DNA of 13,605 bases from NCBI GenBank assembly GCA_030666985.1, contig DAOUWT010000042.1:1-13605 (forward strand), in the 5' to 3' direction. The notes beneath the pieces were generated by a model. The model was not told the DNA's origin and searched no databases. It saw only the letters and a program-made list of their open reading frames with translations. The stretch comes from Chloroflexota bacterium. GTDB lineage: Bacteria; Chloroflexota; Anaerolineae; Anaerolineales; UBA11858. Below are positions 1 to 7,580 of the stretch, piece after piece. The stretch's first letter is position 1; every line of letters starts with the position of its first letter. The position numbers were made by a program, and so were the translations under genes.

Positions 1-147
1 GTGTTTAGCTGCGGCGCCGTGCCGGCGGTCAATAAAAGTGTCTGCGAACAAGATGACAAAATCATCATCTACTACTCCGGTGGAGACAGCAGGCTTTGCG
101 CGGCCACGGCAAAAGTTTCTGAGTTGGCTCAACTGGCACATCGCTAA
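1..147 (+). CDS. C-terminal fragment of a GH130-type glycoside phosphorylase/hydrolase (5' end outside window)
   Basis: The frame is open from base 1 and ends at a TAA at 145-147, giving 48 residues. The tail has the layout of the last beta-propeller blade of GH130 enzymes: a F-x-C-G-A-V segment near residue 2, then DDKIIIYYSGGDSRLCAATA at 18-37, followed by a short helix. GH130 members phosphorolyse or hydrolyse beta-mannosides such as mannobiose, mannosyl-glucose or mannosyl-N-acetylglucosamine. The catalytic half lies outside the window, so the substrate cannot be told. The gene sits upstream of a glycosyltransferase and a GH13 phosphorylase on the same strand, which fits a small-glycoside metabolism cluster. 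The family call comes from recognising the tail pattern only; a different five-bladed propeller is possible but less likely. Confidence 0.7.
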   Translation: MFSCGAVPAVNKSVCEQDDKIIIYYSGGDSRLCAATAKVSELAQLAHR

Positions 148-183
148 ATAATATGGCGCAGAAAATACCATCTTTAAAAATTA

Positions 184-261
184 ACCACAAAGTCGCAAAG
201 AACACGAAGAATTTCTTTGAGTTCACAAAGTTTTCTTTGTGAACTTCGTGCCTCAGTGGTG
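184..261. repeat. Imperfect inverted repeat, copy 1 (ACCACAAAG...CAGTGGTG type)
   Basis: The element begins with ACCACAAAGTCGCAAAG and ends with CTTCGTGCCTCAGTGGTG, which is largely its reverse complement. The inner parts (TTCACAAAG and CTTTGTGAA) form another dyad, so the whole could fold into a long hairpin. It ends 22 bp before the start codon of the glycosyltransferase. A shorter relative lies at 1438-1494. Similar intergenic repeats are widespread in Chloroflexota and several other phyla. Confidence 0.75.
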
Positions 262-282
262 AATAACTAAAGGAAAAAAATA

Positions 283-1425
283 ATGCCTAATACAACCGTT
301 ATCATACCCACCTACTGGGGCTGGCCGGGCGAACATCCGTCCCAGGCGAACGACGCGATTTTCGACCACCCCACCCCGCTGGATGGGGAAAGCACGCTCC
401 CCCGCCTCCTCGAAAGTCTAAGGCAGCAAAAGGGAATGGGGTTCAACGTCTTGGTCATCACCGCGACTGTCAACGCTCAGTTGAATAAAGCGGTTGAGGA
501 AAAGGTTGCCCAACTGATTGCACCTTTTGAAAGCGATTATCCCATTGCTCAATTCTCCGCCAGGGACTTGGCCCTATTGCGCGAGCGGATAGAGAATTTA
601 GGGTTCAATCCCGCCCTGGTCAGTTTAGACAACTATTCCAACATCCGCAATATCCAGCTTATCATCCCCCATATCATGGGAGCCGAAATCATCGTTGCCC
701 TGGATGACGATGAAGTGGTCGGCCCAACCTACATACGACAAGCCACAGCCTTTGTGGGAAGCGAATGGCAGGGAGAATTCATTAGCGGCGTGGCTGGCAT
801 TTACCTGGACGGTAATGGGGAATGGCAACTCCCGGAGAATCCGCCCACGGGGAATTTGTTCCTCGACAAGGCTGCGATCATGAACGCGGGCGCTCGCTTG
901 CTGATGGAAGAAGACCAGCCTTTGGTGAAATCTCCGGTATCCTACGGCGGAAATATGATCTTTCACCGCGCCCTATTTACTCAAGTTGGTTTTGACCCAG
1001 GCATCACCCGGGGAGAGGACATTGACTATCTAATCAACGCTCACCTATCTGGGCACGCTTTCTGGTTCGATAAAACCTTGACCATAACTCATTTACCGCC
1101 CGAATCTCACCAAACTTCTCCCTATACCAAGCTGCGCGAAGACATGATCCGCTTTATTTACGAACGCGAAAAACTGCGCTATGCTAACGTTGATCCAAGC
1201 TTATTCAACCCCTATCCGGGACGCCTTTTAGACAATGATTTAGAAACTCACGCCCTACAAGCTCTGGAAGAAGCCGTCACGCCAGAGGACGCGGCCCGGC
1301 TCGGTTCTCCCCCGGAGGTTTTGGCTCACGCTAAGGCGCACACTCAAAAATACCTCCCGCGCTATTTCAGTTTTAGAGAAACATGGCCTCGGTTGATGAA
1401 TGCTCTAAAAGATGATAACGTTTGA
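283..1425 (+). CDS. GT-A fold glycosyltransferase (GT2-like)
   Basis: This 380-aa protein begins with a typical GT-A strand (TTVIIPTYWGW, residues 4-14) and carries the metal and nucleotide-sugar binding acidic motif DDDE at 141-144, at the end of the strand EIIVAL. A second acidic motif, RGEDID (243-248), and ITHLPPE (269-275) match the acceptor-side and late histidine elements of GT2-like enzymes. There is no signal peptide or membrane segment, so it should be cytosolic. An AAAGGA box at 269-274 lies 8 nt before the ATG, supporting this start. Donor and acceptor cannot be read from sequence. Lying between a GH130 and a GH13_18 phosphorylase, it may make a small glycoside such as a glycosylglycerate, but that is inference. 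I do not recognise a named gene. Confidence 0.85.
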   Translation: MPNTTVIIPTYWGWPGEHPSQANDAIFDHPTPLDGESTLPRLLESLRQQKGMGFNVLVITATVNAQLNKAVEEKVAQLIAPFESDYPIAQFSARDLALLRERIENLGFNPALVSLDNYSNIRNIQLIIPHIMGAEIIVALDDDEVVGPTYIRQATAFVGSEWQGEFISGVAGIYLDGNGEWQLPENPPTGNLFLDKAAIMNAGARLLMEEDQPLVKSPVSYGGNMIFHRALFTQVGFDPGITRGEDIDYLINAHLSGHAFWFDKTLTITHLPPESHQTSPYTKLREDMIRFIYEREKLRYANVDPSLFNPYPGRLLDNDLETHALQALEEAVTPEDAARLGSPPEVLAHAKAHTQKYLPRYFSFRETWPRLMNALKDDNV

Positions 1426-1437
1426 GGAAGCTTGTTC

Positions 1438-1494
1438 ACCACAGAGTCACAAAGTACACGAAGAAAAACTTTGTGAACTTCGTGCCTTTGTGGT
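1438..1494. repeat. Imperfect inverted repeat, copy 2 (ACCACAGAG...TTTGTGGT type)
   Basis: This is a shorter relative of the element at 184-261. It starts ACCACAGAGTCACAAAGTACAC and closes with CTTTGTGAACTTCGTGCCTTTGTGGT, and most of both ends are complementary. It lies in the 108-bp gap between the glycosyltransferase stop and the GH13 start, 39 bp before the latter. Any transcript across the gap would carry it as a hairpin. Confidence 0.75.
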
Positions 1495-1533
1495 AAATTT
1501 CTTGCTCACTGGGCACCAAAAGGAAAACTCTCA

Positions 1534-3291
1534 ATGAAACTAGGAACCAAAATCCAAGACCACCTGACTTACCTATACGGCGCAGAGGCTGCCAATGCCA
1601 TTGCTCTCTCCCTGAAAGAAATTCTGGCGGATTTTCAAGAGCGTAACCCCCACTTACAGGCAAACACCCCCACTGACCGTGTCACCGAAAAAGACGCCAT
1701 TCTCATCACCTACGGGGATCAAATTTCAGAGGAAGACGTCCCACCGCTTCAATCGCTCACAGAAGTGCTAAACGCTTATACCAGGGACGCGCTAAGCAGC
1801 GTTCACATTTTGCCATTTTTCCCATATTCATCAGACGATGGCTTTTCTGTCATTGACTATGCGCAGGTTGACCCAGCATTAGGCTACTGGGAAAACGTCG
1901 AGTCCCTAGGGGAAAATTTCCGCCTCATGTTCGATGCTGTCATCAATCACATTTCGCAGCACAGCGAATGGTTTCAGGGTTATCTCCGGGACGACCCGCG
2001 CTACACCAATTACTTCATCACCGTAGAGCCGGGCACAGACATCTCTCAAGTGACCCGCCCCCGCGCCAAGCCCCTCCTCACCTCCGTCCAGACGCCCACG
2101 GGAGAGAAACTGGTTTGGACAACGTTCAGCCCCGACCAAATTGACCTCAATTTCAGCGATCCCGAAGTCTTTTTGGAAATCACAAAAATCCTCCTCCTCT
2201 ACGTAGAAAAAGGAGCCGAAATCATCCGCCTGGACGCCATCGCCTATGCTTGGAAAAAGCTAGGGACTAGCAGCATTCACCTGGAAGAAGTTCACTGTCT
2301 GATAAAACTTTTCCGTTTAGTGCTTGACCTCGCCGCGCCCAACACCATCATCCTCACCGAGACCAATGTCCCCCACGAAGAAAATATCTCCTATTTTGGA
2401 GACGGCTTCAACGAGGCTCAAATGGTGTACCAATTCCCCCTCCCGCCCCTCACGCTTCACACCTTTATCACCGGGGATTCTACTCACCTCTCAAATTGGG
2501 CGGCGGATTTAGAAGCCCCCACGGAAGAAACCACCTTTTTCAACTTTTTAGCCTCCCACGACGGGATCGGGGTGCGGCCTGTAGAGGGTATACTCAACCA
2601 GGCGAAGACAGCAGCCTTAATTGAGCGTGTTAACGCGCATGGGGGACACGTCTCTTATAAAACTAACTCCGATGGGACTAAGAGCGCGTATGAGCTGAAT
2701 ATCTCATATTTTGACGCTCTCTCAGACCCCAACGGCAGCGAATCCCCCGCGCTCCAGGCCCGGCGATTCCTCGCCTCCCAGGCCATTATGCTCAGTTTGC
2801 AGGGTGTGCCAGGCATATACATTCACAGCCTATTCGGATCACGGAACTATCACCAAGGCGTAGAAAAAACCGGGCAATACCGTTCAATTAACCGCGAAAA
2901 GTTCGTGCGGACGGCCTTAGAAAACGAATTGAACAACCCGGAATCTCTCCGCCATAAAGTCTTCTTCCCTTACCTTGATCTCCTGGAAAAACGCGCCGCA
3001 CACCCCAGCTTTCACCCCAATGGGACGCAAACCATCCTCCCTCCCCGCCAAACGGGTAACAAGGCTATCTTCGCCCTGATCCGCTCCGCGCCATCAGGGG
3101 AAGAGAAAATCCTCTGCGTTCACAACGTTTCTAACGCGGAACAGAGCGTCATGCTTGATGTGGGTGAAGTAGAATTGGAAAATACCACTGCCACACAAGA
3201 CATTATTACGGGTAAAGTTTACTCAATTAGCGCTGAACAAAAATTGGAGCTAACTATGAAGCCGTACCAGGTTTTGTGGCTGGCAGCATGA
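1534..3291 (+). CDS. GH13_18 glycoside phosphorylase, glucosylglycerate / sucrose-6F-phosphate phosphorylase type
   Basis: At 585 aa this has the usual length of GH13 subfamily 18 and shows its TIM-barrel landmarks. These are HILPFFPYSSDDGFSVIDY (91-109), the nucleophile D234 in IRLDAIAY, the acid/base E276 in TETNVPHEENISYFGDG, and D343 in SHDGIGV. The family cleaves an alpha-glucoside with inorganic phosphate to alpha-glucose-1-phosphate plus acceptor. The segments TRPRAKPLLT (174-183), TETNVPHEENISYFGDG and YELNISYFDAL (386-396) are characteristic of the glucosylglycerate and sucrose-6F-phosphate phosphorylase branch, not of classical sucrose phosphorylase. That choice of branch comes from remembered patterns. 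It is cytosolic, with no signal peptide. A good AAAAGGA box (1518-1524) fixes the start. Following the glycosyltransferase, it may recycle the same glycoside. Confidence 0.85.
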   Translation: MKLGTKIQDHLTYLYGAEAANAIALSLKEILADFQERNPHLQANTPTDRVTEKDAILITYGDQISEEDVPPLQSLTEVLNAYTRDALSSVHILPFFPYSSDDGFSVIDYAQVDPALGYWENVESLGENFRLMFDAVINHISQHSEWFQGYLRDDPRYTNYFITVEPGTDISQVTRPRAKPLLTSVQTPTGEKLVWTTFSPDQIDLNFSDPEVFLEITKILLLYVEKGAEIIRLDAIAYAWKKLGTSSIHLEEVHCLIKLFRLVLDLAAPNTIILTETNVPHEENISYFGDGFNEAQMVYQFPLPPLTLHTFITGDSTHLSNWAADLEAPTEETTFFNFLASHDGIGVRPVEGILNQAKTAALIERVNAHGGHVSYKTNSDGTKSAYELNISYFDALSDPNGSESPALQARRFLASQAIMLSLQGVPGIYIHSLFGSRNYHQGVEKTGQYRSINREKFVRTALENELNNPESLRHKVFFPYLDLLEKRAAHPSFHPNGTQTILPPRQTGNKAIFALIRSAPSGEEKILCVHNVSNAEQSVMLDVGEVELENTTATQDIITGKVYSISAEQKLELTMKPYQVLWLAA

Positions 3292-3408
3292 TATAATACT
3301 TACACACTTTTTACAGAGTGGTTCCAATCCGGCAATAGAAGCGATTGGGGTGCTTCGCGGCTTGGTGGGTTCACAAAATTTGAACATCTAGGAAGTAGGA
3401 AAGCAAAA

Positions 3409-3651
3409 ATGAGCACAATGAGTTTACGATTACCGGATTCTTTACATGATACCGTTCGGAATTTGGCAAAGCAAGATAGCATATCTATCAATCAGTTCAT
3501 AACCGTAGCGTTAGCTGAGAAGATTTCCGCGTTGATGACGGAGGATTATTTAACCGAGCGAGCAAAACGCGGGTCAAAGAAGAAATTTGACGCAGTAATG
3601 GAAAAAATTTCAGATATTGAACCCCTAGATTATGATCGGTTGAAAGGATAG
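3409..3651 (+). CDS. Ribbon-helix-helix (CopG/Arc-like) antitoxin-like protein
   Basis: This 80-aa protein opens with a short beta strand, STMSLRLPD (2-10), followed by two helices with the RHH turn ISINQFI (25-31). That is the normal DNA-binding dimer fold of CopG/Arc regulators and of many type II antitoxins. The charged tail (YLTERAKRGSKKKFDAVMEK, 47-66, then EPLDYDRL) is common in small RHH proteins. An AGGAA box (3397-3401) 7 nt before the ATG supports the start; an in-frame ATG three codons later is possible. No toxin gene such as PIN, RelE or MazF lies within several hundred bases on either side, so it is either an orphan antitoxin or a stand-alone regulator. It lies between the GH13 gene and an AT-rich foreign-looking gene. 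Confidence 0.7.
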   Translation: MSTMSLRLPDSLHDTVRNLAKQDSISINQFITVALAEKISALMTEDYLTERAKRGSKKKFDAVMEKISDIEPLDYDRLKG

Positions 3652-3793
3652 ATTGCAACTACCTACTATTGCGGCGGCTTAGCACCTCCAGTGCATCGTA
3701 GCTACACAGCTTATCGGTTCCGTTCATCTCTCGCCCCGTTGGGTGGTTTTCTCGGAATGAAATCAGTTGTGCGTCTGATTAAGGATGAGTTCT

Positions 3794-4546
3794 ATGAAAG
3801 TACTAAAAATTATATGGGATGATATTCAGCGGGGAGAAAATATTGATCTATATATCACAGTTATTGTTGCCATTGGGCTTGCAATTGCAAATGTTCTTAA
3901 TTTTGCTTCAGAGGAGTTAATCGCTCCAATAACTCTGGCTGTTCTCGGATTGCTTGCCATCTCTAACCTTATAAATCGTCACCATTTTGGTATTCAATTA
4001 AATGAACTCAAAGGCATCTCAACTCCGCTTCTAAAAAATCGTTCCGAATTGCCTTCTTTATACGACTGTGGTCAATCTGCATCTGAAATTGTTATTATTG
4101 GAATGACCTTGATTGGGGTTATTAACCCATACCTTGATTTCTTTGAACAGAAAATGAGAGATGGTTGTAAGTTAAGATTCTTACTTCTAGATCCTGAAAG
4201 CCCAGCAACTGAGATTTTCGGCAAAATAAGTAAAATACCTATTAAATCAGATATAAGACAAGCCTTAAGGATATTGGAACATCTTATGAAAATGGAACAG
4301 GAAACTAAAGGCAAATGCGAAGTTCGATTGTCTGATGTTTTCTTATCATATGGTCTCGCTGCGTTTGATCCAGACAAAGAAATAGGTTTCTTGAACCTAG
4401 AAACCTATACATATAAAACAGCAGTAGGAGAACGTCCGTTTATTGAATTGAAACGGAATCGAAATCGCGAGTGGTTTAAATTCTATCAAAGCCAATATGA
4501 ACAACTTTGGCTAGATTCCAATATTTGGGAGCCAATGCAGAGTTAA
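3794..4546 (+). CDS. Two-helix membrane protein with PLD-like cytosolic domain (no HKD motif)
   Basis: This 250-aa protein has two predicted membrane helices near the N-terminus (about residues 18-37 and 42-60). A soluble domain follows, with the pattern SEIVIIGMTLIGVI (97-110), FFEQKMRDGCKLRFLLLDP (116-134) and a terminal FYQSQYEQLWLDS (230-242). I recognise this as the PLD-like domain often attached to sensor or defence proteins, but the HKD catalytic motif of phospholipase D is absent, so enzymatic activity is uncertain. An upstream ATG at 3785 would add three residues. I chose 3794 because the AAGGA box at 3781-3785 is 8 nt from it, whereas the box overlaps the first ATG. The gene is visibly more AT-rich, with many AAA, ATT and TTA codons, than its neighbours, suggesting acquisition. 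Function is unknown. Confidence 0.7.
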   Translation: MKVLKIIWDDIQRGENIDLYITVIVAIGLAIANVLNFASEELIAPITLAVLGLLAISNLINRHHFGIQLNELKGISTPLLKNRSELPSLYDCGQSASEIVIIGMTLIGVINPYLDFFEQKMRDGCKLRFLLLDPESPATEIFGKISKIPIKSDIRQALRILEHLMKMEQETKGKCEVRLSDVFLSYGLAAFDPDKEIGFLNLETYTYKTAVGERPFIELKRNRNREWFKFYQSQYEQLWLDSNIWEPMQS

Positions 4547-4745
4547 GCAATTTAATTTGTCTCTGGAAAGCCACCCACCGATAAGTTGCAGTATCAACCC
4601 CCAAGGAAGTGCTACGCTACCTAAAGGGGCGCCACGCTGGGGGAAAAGAAAAAAGTGAAGTCGTCGTAGCAGCAGTAGAGCCTATGGTCACGCAAAGCGT
4701 GAGCTGGCAAGTTTTTCAATTCTTTTTGCCGGAGGCACGCACAGC
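4547..4745. other. Gene-poor spacer with short dyads
   Basis: No credible gene lies here; the open frame on the plus strand (from 4609) is low-complexity and has no family resemblance. A perfect 6-bp hairpin, TCACGC-AAA-GCGTGA, occupies 4688-4702. GGCAA at 4706-4710 can pair with TTGCC further downstream, across a T-rich stretch. No canonical terminator with an adjacent T-run is present. The segment separates the AT-rich membrane-protein gene from the repeat and aroB remnant at 4746-4945. Confidence 0.4.
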
Positions 4746-4787
4746 GTCCGCGTTCATCCGCCGAATCAGCGTCATCCGCGTTCTATT
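4746..4787. repeat. ATCCGC-rich short intergenic repeat
   Basis: TCCGCGTT occurs at 4746 and again at 4775, with further CATCCG units between them. On the minus strand it reads AATAGAACGCGGATGACGC, a pattern I know as a common intergenic repeat in Chloroflexota and Planctomycetota. It abuts the 3' end of the aroB remnant: the aroB-like reading frame runs into it and meets a stop. Confidence 0.55.
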
Positions 4788-4945
4788 CCCCCCACCCTCA
4801 CCTCCCCAACCCGCACGGGCAGGGCAAAGCGTGCCACCCCGTCCAACTGCTTCTTATCGCGTAACAATGCCCGCCGCATACGCTCAGTGTCCACGCCAGG
4901 GGGAATTTCAGTAGGCAGGCCCAACCCACGCAGCAGAACACATCT
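4788..4945 (-). pseudogene. aroB: Remnant of 3-dehydroquinate synthase (C-terminal ~50 codons)
   Basis: The minus-strand frame from about 4945 to 4793 encodes LRGLGLPTE, then ALLRDKKQLDGVARFALP, then VRVGEVRV. This is the order and spacing of the extreme C-terminus of AroB (LxxLGLPT, then DKK, then RFxLPxxIGxV). AroB, the second enzyme of the shikimate pathway, is about 360 aa; only about 50 codons survive. Upstream codons (4946-5020) do not resemble AroB. Downstream, the frame passes into the ATCCGC repeat and ends about six codons past the last AroB-like residue, without the normal tail. No NAD-binding or metal-binding part is present, so it cannot be functional. It is probably a leftover from rearrangement at this locus; a displaced duplicate is also possible. 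Confidence 0.75.
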
Positions 4946-4988
4946 TAATTTTCCCATAACTAGAGGTTTCATTTGCTGATTAATCTCG

Positions 4989-4994
4989 TATAAT
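4989..4994 (+). promoter_or_regulatory. Candidate -10 box for the GH25 gene
   Basis: A perfect TATAAT lies 38 bp before the GH25 start codon. The region where the -35 box is expected (GTTTCA at 4966-4971, 17-nt spacing) matches consensus poorly, so this is only a candidate. It would give a leader of roughly 30 nt containing the AAGGA box at 5019-5023. Confidence 0.35.
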
Positions 4995-5032
4995 AGAGCC
5001 ATCAGAAATGACACCTTCAAGGAATATACAAG

Positions 5033-7525
5033 ATGAGCCTCAAAGCCAAAACAAAGAAATTCGCAACCACCATGATCATAACAGGCCTTATCATCGGATT
5101 AGCAATTTCCGCGAATTCCTCCCTGGCCTCACCCCAAAAAACACAAAACGCCATTCCTCAAGACTCGCCCCCAACATCCAATCTACCTGAAGGCTGGCAA
5201 GTTTATTCAAACGAAGGCTTCGGTTTTGAGATCAGCTACCCGCCGGATTTTTCTCTCAAGACAGATTTCGATAGCATCGGACTGAATACAGGCCTGGGCG
5301 TCGCTGCTGGCGCGCCGGTATGGAAATTCACCCTCAAGGATGGAGACGCTTACCAGGGAACTAGCCTCAAGGAAGCCTCCCTCATAATCAACGTCCAAAA
5401 CACACCCGAAGCCTTAGCTCAATGCTCCCAGTTCAAAGCCGGAAGCATATACACATCACCAAAATATGAGCGCGAAGCCCTACCAACCGCAGATGTCAAT
5501 TCCATCACCTTTTACAAAGACATTGTCGAAGAAGGGGCCATGGGGAATTTTTACAAAAAAATCAGCTACCGCGTCCCCCGCAATGAAGCCTGCTACGAAA
5601 TAACTCTCTTCATGCACTCATTGAATATTGATTTCTTGCCCTCCGGCGCAATATCCGCCTTCGACGAAGGTGAAATCGCTGCCAAACTGGAGAGCATTTT
5701 CTCCACCTTCCAATTTTTAGACCTCACCCCCACCTTCCCGCGTGTCACCAATCCCAGCGCCCCCCAGCAGAGGATCGCCGCTCAACCCTTGGGAGGCCCC
5801 AATCCAGAAGAAGATGGAATTGATGTTTCCCATTGGCAAGGAAGCATTGATTGGAGTCAAGTATACGGCGCCGGCTATACCTTTGCATTTACCAAAGCCA
5901 CCGAGGGAGTCGGCTACACAGACGATAAATTCGTATATAACACAACTCACGGCACCTCGGCAGGCGTTCTCATGGGCGCATACCACTTCGCACGGCCAGA
6001 CCTCGCTAATGGAGGGGTTGCCGAAGCCCAATATTTTGTCGATCAGACCGATGACTATCTCACCAGTGGCCATCTCAGACCCGTCTTAGACCTGGAAGTC
6101 CGGGGCAGTCTTGGAAAAGAAGAACTCTCAACCTGGGTAGTCGCATGGATGGAAACCGTAAAAGCCGAAACCGGCGTAAAACCCCTCATCTACACAAATT
6201 ATTCTTATGTCAGTAATTATTTGAATGAAGCAGTTCAGCAGTATGAACTCTGGATTGCCTACTGGACCTGTGACCCGACCCCATCCACGCACATCCCCCC
6301 CACCGGCCCCTGGCGCGATTGGGATTTTTGGCAATATTATGGCCCCGGTTATTGTGGCCCCAATTCTGTCCCCGGCATTGCAGGCAATGTTGATCTAAAC
6401 CTCTTTAATGGCTATTTACCAGGTTTACACACCTTCGAGATCAATCGCCCTCTCGCAGTTTCCCTCACCGCCAACCCTCCCAGCGCTCATGCCCCATCCA
6501 ACACCCAGCTAATAACGAGCGTGTCCGGCACCGCCACAGGAGCCATCAACTACACTTTCTGGTGGGATTGCGATGTCCGGGGCGTAGACCCTGCAGACAC
6601 GGCAGCCGCTTGCGGCGACATCCCCACACCATCCCCCGGAACATGCGCCGAAAACCAAAACGGGATGAAGTGTACCGGCATAGCCGACCCCAACTATACG
6701 GTTGCCCATCTATACGAAACGTCAGGAAATTATACCGCCAAGGTCATCACAGAACGAGAGGGCACTCATTTAGCCGAAGATCGTTTTTTGATCTCCATAG
6801 CCAACCCCATCTCATCAATCACCCCCGACCCGCCATCGCCCGCTTATGCCACAGTCAATGAGGTTTTCCAGGTCAACGTCGATGTTGAGATCAGCACCTC
6901 CCAAGGCGGCGCCCTTCAAGTAAGCCTGATCGATGGCATCCCGGAACTCAAAGATAGAGATTGCAAACAAATCCCCGACAACACAAGCACCACCGAGACA
7001 TTCAGCCTATCATTTACCGAATCTGAGGTCGGCGTGAAAAATCACCTCCTTTGGACTCGTTTCCGCGCCGGAGGAAACTGCCCCATCGAAAACACCAGCC
7101 CCCTCGACCAATATCAACTATATACCATCCATTGGGGATTGCCAGAGATAGACGTGCAGCGCCCGGCGGGGACCTCAATCTCGGATGGTGGGGCGGACAA
7201 CCTGGGGGATGGCCCCGTGGGGGCGGTGAGCCTGACCTACACCGTCGACAACACCGCGGGAACCAACACCCTCACCGTCAGCGACGTCACCGCCTCTAAC
7301 CTGACCAACGCCAGCAATTTCTCCCTCGATACGGCTGCCCCCCTCAACATCCCCCCGGGGGCAGCGGGAAGCTTCGCAGCATCCTTCAACGTGGACGCTC
7401 CCGGCCTCTTCAGCCTCGACCTGGCCCTCGCCAACAACGACGGGGACGAAAATCCCTACGACGTGCAGGTCAGCGGGATGGGCATGGCCCAAATCTTTTT
7501 GCCTCTAATTCTTGTTGAGCGGTAA
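5033..7525 (+). CDS. Secreted multidomain GH25 muramidase-like protein
   Basis: This is an 830-aa exported protein. A signal peptide spans about 1-32 (KAKTKKF, a hydrophobic core at 12-27, then SSLAS). A domain at 50-230 starts GWQVYSNEGFGFEISYP, like PsbP-type or other lipoprotein N-domains. The GH25 domain covers about 260-460 and carries GIDVSHWQ with D264 and PVLDLEV with D353 and E355, the acidic pair of GH25 lysozymes; D454 lies in the closing NVDLNLF. GH25 enzymes cut the N-acetylmuramate to N-acetylglucosamine bond of peptidoglycan. Residues 467-700 look like PKD/Ig-type beta domains, with SGNYTAKVI at 564-572. A final Hydin/anchor-like beta domain (704-818) leads to the tail IFLPLILVER, a hydrophobic end frequent in Chloroflexota surface proteins. 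AAGGA at 5019-5023, 9 nt upstream, supports the start. It stands alone as a transcription unit. Confidence 0.85.
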   Translation: MSLKAKTKKFATTMIITGLIIGLAISANSSLASPQKTQNAIPQDSPPTSNLPEGWQVYSNEGFGFEISYPPDFSLKTDFDSIGLNTGLGVAAGAPVWKFTLKDGDAYQGTSLKEASLIINVQNTPEALAQCSQFKAGSIYTSPKYEREALPTADVNSITFYKDIVEEGAMGNFYKKISYRVPRNEACYEITLFMHSLNIDFLPSGAISAFDEGEIAAKLESIFSTFQFLDLTPTFPRVTNPSAPQQRIAAQPLGGPNPEEDGIDVSHWQGSIDWSQVYGAGYTFAFTKATEGVGYTDDKFVYNTTHGTSAGVLMGAYHFARPDLANGGVAEAQYFVDQTDDYLTSGHLRPVLDLEVRGSLGKEELSTWVVAWMETVKAETGVKPLIYTNYSYVSNYLNEAVQQYELWIAYWTCDPTPSTHIPPTGPWRDWDFWQYYGPGYCGPNSVPGIAGNVDLNLFNGYLPGLHTFEINRPLAVSLTANPPSAHAPSNTQLITSVSGTATGAINYTFWWDCDVRGVDPADTAAACGDIPTPSPGTCAENQNGMKCTGIADPNYTVAHLYETSGNYTAKVITEREGTHLAEDRFLISIANPISSITPDPPSPAYATVNEVFQVNVDVEISTSQGGALQVSLIDGIPELKDRDCKQIPDNTSTTETFSLSFTESEVGVKNHLLWTRFRAGGNCPIENTSPLDQYQLYTIHWGLPEIDVQRPAGTSISDGGADNLGDGPVGAVSLTYTVDNTAGTNTLTVSDVTASNLTNASNFSLDTAAPLNIPPGAAGSFAASFNVDAPGLFSLDLALANNDGDENPYDVQVSGMGMAQIFLPLILVER

Positions 7526-7580
7526 TCTTTACTGACAACGAGCATAAAGAAACTTGGCTCATCAGGAACAAGTGTGCAAA

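Noticed and set aside
3292..3297. Perfect TATAAT just after the GH13 stop as a promoter for the RHH gene
   Set aside because: No acceptable -35 box at 16-18 nt upstream; kept only as a possibility.
3794..4546. Active phospholipase D-family nuclease
   Set aside because: No HxKxxxxD motif is present; only the overall PLD-like pattern of the domain is visible.
3710..4585. CTTATCGGT / ACCGATAAG as terminal inverted repeats around the AT-rich gene
   Set aside because: Only 9 bp match. A related 12-mer (CCCACCGATAAG) also appears near 13412, so it is more likely a common short motif or chance; no target-site duplication was seen.
4609..4914. Open frame on the plus strand
   Set aside because: It is the antisense of the aroB remnant plus repeat, of biased composition, without a recognisable domain.
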